Source: Alitabrizicola rongguiensis (lineage in GTDB: Bacteria > Pseudomonadota > Alphaproteobacteria > Rhodobacterales > Rhodobacteraceae). Taken from it: 64,000 bases of DNA. A program made the position numbers and the translations under genes. Position 1 is the first letter of the stretch, and each line of letters starts with the position of its first letter. The stretch is from positions 496,001-560,000 of the forward strand of contig NZ_JAKENF010000002.1 in the NCBI RefSeq assembly GCF_021491355.1, written 5' to 3'. The notes beneath the pieces were generated by a model. That model had not been told where the DNA came from. It searched no databases and saw only the letters and a program-made list of their open reading frames with translations. Positions 53,478 through 61,383 of the stretch are shown piece by piece.

Positions 53478-54547
53478 TGCGCCCGCTTCGGCTCGCCACC
53501 TACAACATCGAATGGTTCACCCAACTATTCGGCAATGACAACCGCCTGCTGACCGATCGTGAATGGTCGGCGCGCTACAACGTCACTCGCGGCGATCAGG
53601 CCGACTCGCTTGGCATCGTCTTCACCGCCATGGATGCCGATGGTGTGATGATCATCGAAGGGCCCAACCAGGGGCACCGGCGCGACACCGTTCTCGCCCT
53701 GCAGAACTTCGCGCGGTACTACCAGCTCCGCACCTCGCGCGCGATCATGGGTTTCGCCAATGACTCGCATCAGGAAATCGCCTTTCTCTACGATCCAGAC
53801 CGCATTCAGGCGCGGCACGATCCCCGGGGCGGGGGCGAGCGCGACGCCAGTGGGGCCCGCGCCCGAGCGCCGCGCTTCGACACGTCCTTCTACTTCGACA
53901 TCGATGTGGATGCGGTGCCCGAACTCATCCGTTTTTCCAAGCCGCCACTGGAGCTTGCGGTCGAGGCCGATGGCCAGGCCCTTCGGCTGATCGGCGTTCA
54001 TGCAAAGTCCAAGGCCCCGCATGGCGCCAACTCGCCCGAGGAAGAAATGCGCATCGCCATCGACAACCGCCGCAAGCAGCTCGCCGAATGCGTCTGGCTA
54101 CGCCGCCGGGTGGACGAGCATCTGGACGCGGGCGACAGCGTCATGGTGATGGGCGATTTCAACGACGGCCCCGGGCTTGACGATTACGAGGCGCTTTTCG
54201 GCCATTCCGGCATCGAGATCGTTCTTGGACAAAACTGTGCACCGGAGATGAAGCTGCACGACCCGAATGCCGATCTCGCGCTGGTGCGCAAGCCCGCGAT
54301 CACGCCGACCTCGGCGCGCTTCTGGCTCGACGACCAGAAGCGCTATTTCGAGGCGATGCTCGACTACATCATGATCTCGCCCGACCTCGCCGTCCGCAAG
54401 CCCGCCTGGCGCATCTGGCACCCGCTGAACGACCCCGGCTGCCTGAAGGTGCCCGAACTGCGCGATGCGCTGCTGGCAGCTTCGGACCATTTCCCGGTCA
54501 GCATCGACATCGACCTGAACCGCCCGTCGCCCCCGCCGAGCTTGTGA
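53477..54547 (+). CDS. Endonuclease/exonuclease/phosphatase-family protein
   Basis: A 356-residue protein of the DNase I-like fold: 'RLATYNIEWFTQLFG', 'MIIEGPNQGHRRD' (metal-binding Glu), 'GVHAKSKAPHGA', 'MVMGDFNDGPG' and 'AASDHFPVSID', giving the complete catalytic set (Asn, Glu, His, Asp/Asn, Asp-His). No signal peptide, so probably cytosolic. Substrate (DNA, phospholipid or other phosphodiester) is not decidable. ATG 53477 overlaps the stop of the J-domain gene; a GTG three bases earlier is possible. Confidence 0.83.
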   Translation: MRPLRLATYNIEWFTQLFGNDNRLLTDREWSARYNVTRGDQADSLGIVFTAMDADGVMIIEGPNQGHRRDTVLALQNFARYYQLRTSRAIMGFANDSHQEIAFLYDPDRIQARHDPRGGGERDASGARARAPRFDTSFYFDIDVDAVPELIRFSKPPLELAVEADGQALRLIGVHAKSKAPHGANSPEEEMRIAIDNRRKQLAECVWLRRRVDEHLDAGDSVMVMGDFNDGPGLDDYEALFGHSGIEIVLGQNCAPEMKLHDPNADLALVRKPAITPTSARFWLDDQKRYFEAMLDYIMISPDLAVRKPAWRIWHPLNDPGCLKVPELRDALLAASDHFPVSIDIDLNRPSPPPSL

Positions 54548-54584
54548 TTGGAAACTGTCGTAAAGTTCGACTAGGCTGCTCCTC

Positions 54585-54974
54585 ATGCGCTGGATAGCCC
54601 TGCCTCTCTGCCTGTTCCCCGCCCTCGCGCTTGCCGAAGACGGGATGCCCGGCCTGCCTCCGGATGACGGCGACGCGGGCAATGCGCAAATGCAGGACGG
54701 GATGGACCTTCTGGGCCTCGGCCTGCAGACCCTTCTGCAAGGCTTCGCCACCGAGATGCAGCCGCATCTCGACGAGATGGGCCAGGCGCTGGAACAGATG
54801 AAGCCGATGCTGCTGCAACTGGCCCAGCTGATGAAGAACGCCGATCAGTATGAAATGCCGGTCATGCTCGAGAACGGCGACATCCTGATCCGCCGGAAGG
54901 CCGCGCCCCCTGCTCCTCCGCCCGGTGCCGCGCCTCAGGAAGAACCCGAGGCCGGCAGCCAGATCGACCTCTAG
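54585..54974 (+). CDS. Small secreted helical protein, unknown function
   Basis: A 129-residue exported protein: signal peptide 'MRWIALPLCLFPALALA', an amphipathic helix rich in Met, Gln and Leu ('QTLLQGFATEMQPHLDEMGQALEQMKPMLLQLAQLMKN') and a Pro/Ala-rich acidic tail. No family recognised. It lies at the end of the plus-strand series that began with the AI-2E permease, directly before repeat copy C. Confidence 0.65.
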   Translation: MRWIALPLCLFPALALAEDGMPGLPPDDGDAGNAQMQDGMDLLGLGLQTLLQGFATEMQPHLDEMGQALEQMKPMLLQLAQLMKNADQYEMPVMLENGDILIRRKAAPPAPPPGAAPQEEPEAGSQIDL

Positions 54975-55055
54975 GCCCCGGGCTTTCTTCTGTTCAAAAA
55001 CATCCTCGGGGGTGAGCGCCGGAGGCGCGAGGGGGCAGAAAGCCCCCTACCCGGC
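54975..55055 (-). repeat. Intergenic multi-hairpin element, copy C (3' of scpA)
   Basis: On the minus strand beginning 12 bases after the scpA stop: GGGGGC-tttct-GCCCCC, then GCGCC-tcc-GGCGC, then 'TCACCCCCGAGG', a T run and AAGAAAG, closing with partial CCCCG/CGGGG pairing. Same module order as copies A and B. It fills the whole space between two convergent genes, so a bidirectional terminator is plausible. Confidence 0.7.
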
Positions 55056-55058
55056 CGT

Positions 55059-57188
55059 TCAGGCGCGCGTCGCCCGGATCAGCTTGAGGATATCCCGTGC
55101 CGCCTCGGGGATGTTGGTGCCCGGCCCGAAGATCGCCTTGACCCCGTGGTCGTAGAGGAACTGGTAGTCCTGCTGCGGTATGACCCCGCCGCAGATTACC
55201 AGGATATCCCCCGCCCCCGCCGCCTTCAGAGCCTCGACCAGCTTCGGCGCCAGCGTCTTGTGGCCCGCAGCCTGGCTCGAAATGCCGACGACATGCACGT
55301 CATTGTCGATCGCGTCCTGCGCCGCCTCTTCGGGCGTCTGGAACAGCGGGCCCACATCGACGTCGAAGCCGATATCGGCAAAGGCCGTCGCGATCACCTT
55401 GGCGCCGCGGTCATGCCCGTCCTGCCCCATCTTGACCACCAGCATCCGCGGGCGGCGGCCTTCCTCCTCGGCGAAGGCCTCCACATCCTTCTGGATGGCG
55501 GCAAAGCCGTCATCGCCCTCGTAGGCCGCGCCATAGACGCCGGCCAGCGTCTTCACCTCGGCCCGATGCCGTCCGAATACCTTTTCCATGGCGTCGCTGA
55601 TCTCTCCGACTGAGGCCCGCGCACGGGCGGCTTCGACGGCGGCTTCCAGAAGGTTCCCGCCCTCGGTGGCGCGGCGGGTCAGTTCGGCCAGCGCGGCCTG
55701 CGCCTTGGTCTCGTCGCGCTTGGCGCGGGTCGCGGTCAGGCGGGCGATCTGCGCCTCGCGGACCTTGACGTTGTCGATGTCGAGGATGTCGATCGGGTCC
55801 TGCTTGGCGAGGCGATACTTGTTCACCCCGACGACCACCTCGTCGCCCCGGTCGATCATCGCCTGCCGCCGCGCCGCGCTTTCCTCTATGCGAAGCTTCG
55901 GCATGCCGCTGGCAACAGCCTTGGTCATGCCGCCCATGGCCTCGACTTCCTCGATCAGCTTCCAGGCATCCTCGGCCAGTTGAGCGGTCAGGCTTTCGAC
56001 GTAATAGCTGCCGGCCAGCGGATCGACGACATGCGTGATCCCGGTCTCTTCCTGCAGGATGAGCTGGGTGTTCCGTGCGATCCGGGCCGAGAACTCGGTC
56101 GGCAGCGCTATCGCTTCGTCCAGCGCGTTGGTGTGGAGCGACTGCGTGCCGCCAAGCGCCGCCGCCATCGCCTCATAGGCGGTGCGGATGACGTTGTTGT
56201 AGGGGTCCTGCTCCTGAAGCGACACGCCGGAGGTCTGGCAATGGGTGCGCAGCATCAGGCTGCCCGGCTTCTTCGCCCCGAACCCGGACATGATCCGGTG
56301 CCAGAGCAGCCGCGCGGCGCGCAGCTTCGCCGCCTCCATGAAGAAGTTCATCCCGATGGCAAAGAAGAAGGAAAGCCGCCCGGCGAAATCATCCACGTCC
56401 ATGCCGCGCGCGATGGCGGCCCGGACATATTCGCGCCCGTCGGCGAGCGTGAAGGCCAGCTCCTGCACGAGGTTCGCGCCAGCTTCCTGCATGTGGTAGC
56501 CCGAGATCGAGATCGAGTTGAACTTCGGCATCTCGCGGCTGGTGTATTCGATGATGTCGGCGATGATCCGCATCGAGGGTTCGGGCGGATAGATATAGGT
56601 GTTCCGCACCATGAACTCTTTCAGGATGTCGTTCTGGATCGTCCCCGAAAGCGCGGCCTTGGGCACACCCTGCTCTTCGCCGGTGACGATGAAATTGGCG
56701 AGGATCGGGATCACCGCGCCGTTCATCGTCATGGAAACGCTGATCTTTTCCAGCGGGATGCCGTCGAACAGCACCTTCATGTCCTCGACCGAGTCGATGG
56801 CGACGCCCGCCTTGCCGACATCGCCCACGACGCGCGGATGGTCGCTGTCATAGCCGCGGTGGGTGGCGAGGTCGAAGGCGACCGAAACACCCTGTTGCCC
56901 GGCGGCCAGGGCCTTGCGATAGAAGGCGTTGCTCTCTTCCGCCGTCGAGAAGCCCGCATATTGCCGGATCGTCCAGGGGCGGCCCGCATACATCGTCGCC
57001 CGCACGCCGCGGGTGAAGGGGGCGAGGCCCGGCAGGCTGCCCATATGAGGAAGGCTTGCCGTATCTGCTTCGGTGTAAAGCGGCTTGACCGCGATCCCTT
57101 CCAGCGTGTTCCAGGTCAGGCTGTCGGGGTCGGCCCCCTTCAACTCCTTCGCTGCAAGCTTGCGCCAGGCCTCGAGATTGTCGCTCAT
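55059..57188 (-). CDS. scpA: Methylmalonyl-CoA mutase
   Basis: The 709-residue adenosylcobalamin enzyme converts (R)-methylmalonyl-CoA to succinyl-CoA, the last step of propionyl-CoA assimilation. The N-terminal TIM barrel ('[26 protein letters not shown]', '[21 protein letters not shown]') binds the CoA ester; the C-terminal Rossmann domain carries the base-off cobalamin motif 'DGHDRG' with His592. Single-polypeptide type, no adjacent small subunit or MeaB chaperone. pccA lies upstream on the same strand with one opposite gene between. Confidence 0.96.
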   Translation of the reverse strand: MSDNLEAWRKLAAKELKGADPDSLTWNTLEGIAVKPLYTEADTASLPHMGSLPGLAPFTRGVRATMYAGRPWTIRQYAGFSTAEESNAFYRKALAAGQQGVSVAFDLATHRGYDSDHPRVVGDVGKAGVAIDSVEDMKVLFDGIPLEKISVSMTMNGAVIPILANFIVTGEEQGVPKAALSGTIQNDILKEFMVRNTYIYPPEPSMRIIADIIEYTSREMPKFNSISISGYHMQEAGANLVQELAFTLADGREYVRAAIARGMDVDDFAGRLSFFFAIGMNFFMEAAKLRAARLLWHRIMSGFGAKKPGSLMLRTHCQTSGVSLQEQDPYNNVIRTAYEAMAAALGGTQSLHTNALDEAIALPTEFSARIARNTQLILQEETGITHVVDPLAGSYYVESLTAQLAEDAWKLIEEVEAMGGMTKAVASGMPKLRIEESAARRQAMIDRGDEVVVGVNKYRLAKQDPIDILDIDNVKVREAQIARLTATRAKRDETKAQAALAELTRRATEGGNLLEAAVEAARARASVGEISDAMEKVFGRHRAEVKTLAGVYGAAYEGDDGFAAIQKDVEAFAEEEGRRPRMLVVKMGQDGHDRGAKVIATAFADIGFDVDVGPLFQTPEEAAQDAIDNDVHVVGISSQAAGHKTLAPKLVEALKAAGAGDILVICGGVIPQQDYQFLYDHGVKAIFGPGTNIPEAARDILKLIRATRA

Positions 57189-57251
57189 CGCTCTCGTCCT
57201 TCCGTCTGGCCGGGTTGGGCCTCCCGGCAGTTCCGCTTTGGTTTCAGGACG

Positions 57252-57274
57252 TTCCCCCCTATATCAGGGGGGAA
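57252..57274 (+). repeat. 8-bp inverted repeat just before a ribosome binding site
   Basis: TTCCCCCC and GGGGGGAA flank a seven-base TATATCA. The right arm runs into the aaggag ribosome site (57273-57278) of the DUF4174 gene. It could be an operator, a 5' UTR hairpin that limits translation, or contain the -10 region (TATATC). Confidence 0.4.
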
Positions 57275-57283
57275 GGAGTCCCG

Positions 57284-57727
57284 ATGAAATCTGTTCTCAG
57301 TCTTGTCGTCGCGGCGCTGCTGCCGCTTGCCGTTCTGGCGCAGGAAAGCCCTGCACCTGCAGTCGGCCCTGTCACCGCGAATACGGTCACGCTCAGCCAG
57401 TTCCTCTGGGTCCAGCGGCCTATCGTGGTCTTCGCCGATACGCCGAACGATCCGCAGTTCCTGCGCCAGATGGCCCGCATCGAGTCGGATCTCGGGGAGT
57501 TGGCCGAGCGCGACGTGGTGGTCATCACCGACACCGATCCCGCCGCCGCCACCGACGCCCGCCAGCGGCTCCGCCCGCGCGGCTTTGCGCTGGTGCTCAT
57601 GGACAAGGATGGCGAGGTGAAGCGCCGCGTGCCGTCCGCCTGGACTGTGCGCGAGATCACCCACGCCATCGACCGCTTCCCGCTGCGCCGGCAAGAGATG
57701 CTGGAGCAGCGGCCGGCAGGACGGTAA
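57284..57727 (+). CDS. Secreted DUF4174 (thioredoxin-like) protein
   Basis: A 147-residue protein with a signal peptide ('MKSVLSLVVAALLPLAVLA') and the pattern 'RPIVVFADTPNDPQFLRQMARIE', 'RDVVVITDTDP', 'GFALVLMDKDGEVKRRVPSAWTVREI'. This is the DUF4174 family, a thioredoxin-like fold without the CxxC pair, usually secreted. It is transcribed against its scpA and pccA neighbours. Function unknown. Confidence 0.78.
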   Translation: MKSVLSLVVAALLPLAVLAQESPAPAVGPVTANTVTLSQFLWVQRPIVVFADTPNDPQFLRQMARIESDLGELAERDVVVITDTDPAAATDARQRLRPRGFALVLMDKDGEVKRRVPSAWTVREITHAIDRFPLRRQEMLEQRPAGR

Positions 57728-57751
57728 GGCAGCGACCGCGGCTCCATCGCC

Positions 57752-59755
57752 TTACTCGAACTCCATGATTACGTCGTCGACCTTGAGGCTCGCCCCGGCG
57801 GCCGCGCTGATCTTCTTGACCACGCCTTTCCGCTCGGCCTTGAGGATGTTCTCCATCTTCATCGCCTCGACGGTCGCCAGTGCCTGGCCTTCCTGCACCT
57901 CGTCGCCTTCGGCCACGCTGATCTTCACCACAAGGCCCGGCATCGGGCAGAGCAGGAACTTCGACGTATCCGGCGGCAGCTTTTCCGGCATCAGCAGCGA
58001 CAGCTCGTGCTGGCGCGGGCTGCGGACATGGCATTTCAGATCAGCACCGCGCAGGCGCAGGCGGAAGCCGGAGGGTATCTTGCCCACCTTCATCACCAGC
58101 GGCGTGCCGTCGACCATCAGGCGGGCGAGCGGCTGTCCCGGCGTCCAGTCCGAGGTGACGCGGTGGTGCGAGCCGTCTGGGAAATGCACGGTCGAGCCGT
58201 CGCGGTCGGCCTCGATCCGCACCGGATGGCTTTCGCCTTGCAGGCTGACCACCCAGTCGTCGCCGACGCGGCGCTGGTGGTTGTCCATCGTACCGGAAAT
58301 CCGGGTGCGGCGGATCTCGGCCACGCGATTCATCGCGGCAGCGGCGGCGGCGATGCGGCGGATGTCATGGCCATGCAGGACCGCGCCCTGGAAACCTTCG
58401 GGGTATTCCTCGGCGATGAAGGCGGTGGTGATATTGCCCGAGACGAAGCGGGGATGGTCCATCACCGCGCCAACGAAGGGCAGGTTGTGGCCGATGCCTT
58501 CGACCTCGAACGTGTCGAGCGCCAGACGCATCTCCTCGATCGCCTCGGCCCTTGTCGCGCCCCAGGTGCAGAGCTTGGCGATCATCGGGTCGTAATACAT
58601 GCTGATCTCGCCGCCTTCATAGACGCCGGTATCGTTGCGCACGACGCCGCCGCGCTCGGTCGGCCCCTCCATCGGCGGGCGGTAGCGGGTCAGCCGCCCG
58701 ATCGAGGGCAGGAAGTTGCGATAGGGATCTTCGGCGTAGAGGCGGCTCTCCATCGCCCAGCCGTTGATCTTGAGGTCCTTCTGGGCGAAGGGCAGCTTCT
58801 CTCCATTGGCCACGCGGATCATCTGCTCGACGAGGTCCACGCCGGTGATGAGTTCGGTGACCGGGTGTTCCACCTGCAGGCGGGTGTTCATCTCGAGGAA
58901 GTAGAAGTTCCGCGCGCCATCGACGATGAATTCCACTGTCCCGGCACTGGTATAGCCCACGGCCTTGGCCAGCGCGCAGGCCTGTTCGCCCATGGCGCGG
59001 CGGGTTTCCTCGTCAAGGAAGGGCGATGGCGCTTCTTCGATGACCTTCTGGTTGCGGCGCTGAATCGAGCATTCGCGTTCGTGCAGATAGACGCAGTTGC
59101 CGTGCTTGTCGGCCAGCACCTGGATCTCGATGTGGCGGGGCTGGGTGACGAACTTTTCGATGAAGATGCGGTCGTCGCCGAAAGAGGACGCCGCCTCGTT
59201 CTTGGACGACTGGAAGCCCTCGCGCGCCTCTTGGTCGTTCCAGGCGATCCGCATCCCCTTGCCGCCACCGCCGGCCGAGGCCTTGATCATCACCGGATAA
59301 CCGATCTCGCCCGAAATCTTCACCGCCTCGTCGGCATCGGCGATCAGGCCCATATAGCCCGGCACGGTCGAAACCTTCGCCTCCTGGGCGATCTTCTTCG
59401 AGGTGATCTTGTCGCCCATCGCCTCGATCGCCGGGGACGGTGGGCCGATGAAGACGACACCCTCCTTTTCCAGCGCGGCGGCGAAGGCGCGGTTCTCGGA
59501 CAGGAAGCCATAGCCCGGATGGACAGCCTCGGCGCCGGTCTGACGGATGGCGTCCATGATCTTGTCGATCACGATATAGCTCTGTGCAGCCGGGGGCGGC
59601 CCGATATGCACCGCCTCGTCCGCCATCTGCACATGCAGCGCGTTGCGGTCGGCATCGGAATAGACCGCCACCGTCTTGATGCCCATCTTGCGGGCGGTCT
59701 TGATGACGCGGCAGGCGATCTCGCCCCGGTTGGCGATCAGGATCTTCTTGAACAT
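57752..59755 (-). CDS. pccA: Propionyl-CoA carboxylase alpha subunit
   Basis: The 667-residue protein has biotin carboxylase N-domain ('KKILIANRGEIACRVIKTA'), ATP-grasp ('GGGGKGMRIA') and C-domain, a PCC-type BT linker and a C-terminal biotinyl domain with 'EAMKMEN' (Lys633). With PccB it carboxylates propionyl-CoA to (S)-methylmalonyl-CoA. In Rhodobacter relatives this feeds acetate assimilation through the ethylmalonyl-CoA pathway and propionate use. Three small genes separate it from pccB on the same strand. Confidence 0.96.
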   Translation of the reverse strand: MFKKILIANRGEIACRVIKTARKMGIKTVAVYSDADRNALHVQMADEAVHIGPPPAAQSYIVIDKIMDAIRQTGAEAVHPGYGFLSENRAFAAALEKEGVVFIGPPSPAIEAMGDKITSKKIAQEAKVSTVPGYMGLIADADEAVKISGEIGYPVMIKASAGGGGKGMRIAWNDQEAREGFQSSKNEAASSFGDDRIFIEKFVTQPRHIEIQVLADKHGNCVYLHERECSIQRRNQKVIEEAPSPFLDEETRRAMGEQACALAKAVGYTSAGTVEFIVDGARNFYFLEMNTRLQVEHPVTELITGVDLVEQMIRVANGEKLPFAQKDLKINGWAMESRLYAEDPYRNFLPSIGRLTRYRPPMEGPTERGGVVRNDTGVYEGGEISMYYDPMIAKLCTWGATRAEAIEEMRLALDTFEVEGIGHNLPFVGAVMDHPRFVSGNITTAFIAEEYPEGFQGAVLHGHDIRRIAAAAAAMNRVAEIRRTRISGTMDNHQRRVGDDWVVSLQGESHPVRIEADRDGSTVHFPDGSHHRVTSDWTPGQPLARLMVDGTPLVMKVGKIPSGFRLRLRGADLKCHVRSPRQHELSLLMPEKLPPDTSKFLLCPMPGLVVKISVAEGDEVQEGQALATVEAMKMENILKAERKGVVKKISAAAGASLKVDDVIMEFE

Positions 59756-60104
59756 TGGGCTCCCCCTCGGGCGCGCCGGTGGGCCTGGCGCGCGTCAGTG
59801 ACGATATCGGGCCGCGCTAGCCGCCCGATCTCTGAAGACTCCCGCAGATCGCCCAGGCGGGCGGCGGCGGTTGCGATTGCTTTTGTGGAATGACCGGTCA
59901 GCCGACCCAGACCCGGGAAAGACCTGCCCGGTCCGGGACCGGGCAGGAAGTAGGGAAAAGGGAACTGGTCGTGACGAACCCGGGAAAGGCCGGGAACTGC
60001 ATCAGGATGCCCGCCTTGGGCTTCCGGCACAAAGGCCAAGGCGTGCCGGCCCAGAACCTGCGCGAGGATTTGCCGGAAGGAGTCTGGCCGCGGCGGAAAC
60101 ATGC
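59756..60104. other. Noncoding gap upstream of pccA with inverted repeats
   Basis: No convincing gene. It holds a perfect 12-bp inverted repeat (CCTGCCCGGTCC, one base, GGACCGGGCAGG; 59923-59947), a 10-bp palindrome TGACCGGTCA (59891-59900) and two direct copies of ACCCGGGAAAG (59911 and 59978). It may hold the end of the preceding transcript and a promoter or operator for pccA. A frame of about 120 codons across it has unlikely composition and no ribosome site. Confidence 0.45.
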
Positions 60105-60503
60105 CTACTCGTCCTCCCAGTCGTCGTCGTCGCCTTCGGGAAGCGGTTCGGCATCCTCGGCAAAGACTTCGGGAAACGAGGCCTGCGCCCGCTTCAGGTC
60201 AATTCTCAAGAGAGCTTCGTAACTTTCTGGATCGAAGGGATCTTCCGCCGGAACAACCTCACGCCCGAACAACCAGCTCAGGCGCCCGGCATCCAGGTTT
60301 CCGCGCTCGAACGGCTCTTCACCGAACTGCGCCCAGAGCGCTGCCATGAACATGCGATCGGCCATGCGATCGACATGCTTCCGGTCCCGGAAGCGCTCGC
60401 GCCGGATGATCTTGGTCGGGCCGTCCTTGTGGTTGGCGCGGCGTATGGTGAACTGAAGATCGGTGCCCGGAAGGCGGCTCGGAAACCCGCGGTGTTTCAG
60501 CAT
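60105..60503 (-). CDS. Hypothetical acidic protein of the pcc locus
   Basis: A 132-residue protein, basic at the N-terminus ('FTIRRANHKDGPTKIIRRERFRDRKHVDRMADRMF') and very acidic at the C-terminus ('LPEGDDDDWEDE'). A GGAGGG site precedes the ATG. No domain recognised; cytosolic. It sits between pccB and pccA together with a small lipoprotein and a DUF6497 gene, a cluster that I believe recurs in Rhodobacterales, which is why I keep it as real. Confidence 0.7.
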   Translation of the reverse strand: MLKHRGFPSRLPGTDLQFTIRRANHKDGPTKIIRRERFRDRKHVDRMADRMFMAALWAQFGEEPFERGNLDAGRLSWLFGREVVPAEDPFDPESYEALLRIDLKRAQASFPEVFAEDAEPLPEGDDDDWEDE

Positions 60504-60581
60504 GGCGCGCGCCCTCCGGTGGAGGCGGCGTCATTGCCGACGGGGCAAGCCGGACCAGCCGGCCAGCCCCGCCGTTTCGTG

Positions 60582-60716
60582 TCACTTGTATTTGCCGGTG
60601 AAGGTCGGTTCGGTCGTGACCGGCTCTTGGACAACGATGGCTTCTTCCTTGGGTTTGCAAGCCGCCGCGAAAGCGACGAGGCAAAGGGCAAGAAGCACGC
60701 GCGTGCTCGTGGACAT
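60582..60716 (-). CDS. Tiny lipoprotein of the pcc locus
   Basis: A 44-codon gene: Sec signal with lipobox 'FAAAC' (Cys20) after 'MSTSTRVLLALCLVA', then a 24-residue tail 'KPKEEAIVVQEPVTTEPTFT' plus 'GKYK'. A purine-rich AGGAGTAGAGG precedes the ATG. Below the usual gene-calling length, but the ribosome site, lipobox and codirectional placement between DUF6497 and the acidic protein support it. Predicted to be attached to a membrane by lipid; role unknown. Confidence 0.65.
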   Translation of the reverse strand: MSTSTRVLLALCLVAFAAACKPKEEAIVVQEPVTTEPTFTGKYK

Positions 60717-60785
60717 CCTCTACTCCTAGTTTCTTGGGGGGATGACGGATCAAGCCTCAGCTCCCCGCGCCCCCGATGCGAGGTA

Positions 60786-60905
60786 GTGGCCGCTTGGGAT
60801 GGGCCACGAGTCACCTTAGCCGATCCCGGCGAGATTGCCCATGCATCGCATGGGAAGTTGGCAGGTTGTGACACGCCTACATCATCTTGTTGCGGCACGC
60901 CGCAA
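60786..60905. repeat. Three short inverted repeats in a 202-base gap
   Basis: Between the tiny lipoprotein and the DUF6497 gene: GTGGCC (60786) with GGCCAC (60802), CCCATGC-atc-GCATGGG (60838-60854) and TTGCGGC-ac-GCCGCAA (60890-60905). None is followed by a clear T run, so they are not ordinary terminators. Possibly mRNA processing or stability structures within the pccBA transcript. Confidence 0.4.
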
Positions 60906-60918
60906 AATCCAGCATTCA

Positions 60919-61317
60919 TCAGAACATGTCCCACACGCATTGCCCGTCCGTGAAGCTGTAGGCTTCGAAGAACTGGGTGGCATCCGGCGCCGACTCGCCG
61001 AAGGGCAAGGGGCGGTCGGACAGAGAGATCACTATCTGCGCCGGCTGCGGCCCGAGATTGGCGATCCTGGGAACGGCATAGTTCTGGCAGAGCCACTCCA
61101 TGTCGGCCGAGGCTGCCTCGAAGGAGACGGCTCCACCCTTGGCTATGCCGGGGGCGACGAAGCGGAAGCGCAGGGTCAGTCCCGCCGGTCCTGGCGCATT
61201 CCAGACCACATCTTGCAGCGTGATCGCCTGCCCCGACGGCACGGCGATCTGGGTCGGATCGGCGGGCAGCACCTGCTCGCCCTCCGCCTGCACGGCAATC
61301 GGCGCGAAATCGGTCAT
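60919..61317 (-). CDS. DUF6497 family protein
   Basis: About 132 residues: 'IAVPSGQAITLQDVVWNAPGPAGLTLRFRFVAPGIA', 'DMEWLCQNYAVPRIANLGPQPAQIVISLSDRP' and 'FFEAYSFTDGQCVWDMF'. These match the DUF6497 pattern, a beta-rich family of Rhodobacterales of unknown function, with two conserved Cys that may pair. The start is uncertain: ATG 61317 follows a G-rich stretch, while a GTG at 61353 would add 12 residues. No clear signal peptide in either case. It starts 67 bases after pccB. Confidence 0.75.
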   Translation of the reverse strand: MTDFAPIAVQAEGEQVLPADPTQIAVPSGQAITLQDVVWNAPGPAGLTLRFRFVAPGIAKGGAVSFEAASADMEWLCQNYAVPRIANLGPQPAQIVISLSDRPLPFGESAPDATQFFEAYSFTDGQCVWDMF

Positions 61318-61383
61318 GACCGCCCCCCCACCCAGATGGCCCAAATCCTGCACCGCATGCCCGCACCTCCATGACTCCTTTGG

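Noticed and set aside
58007-59893. 628-codon plus-strand frame across pccA
   Set aside because: Shadow of a gene with ATP-grasp and biotin motifs; no ribosome site.
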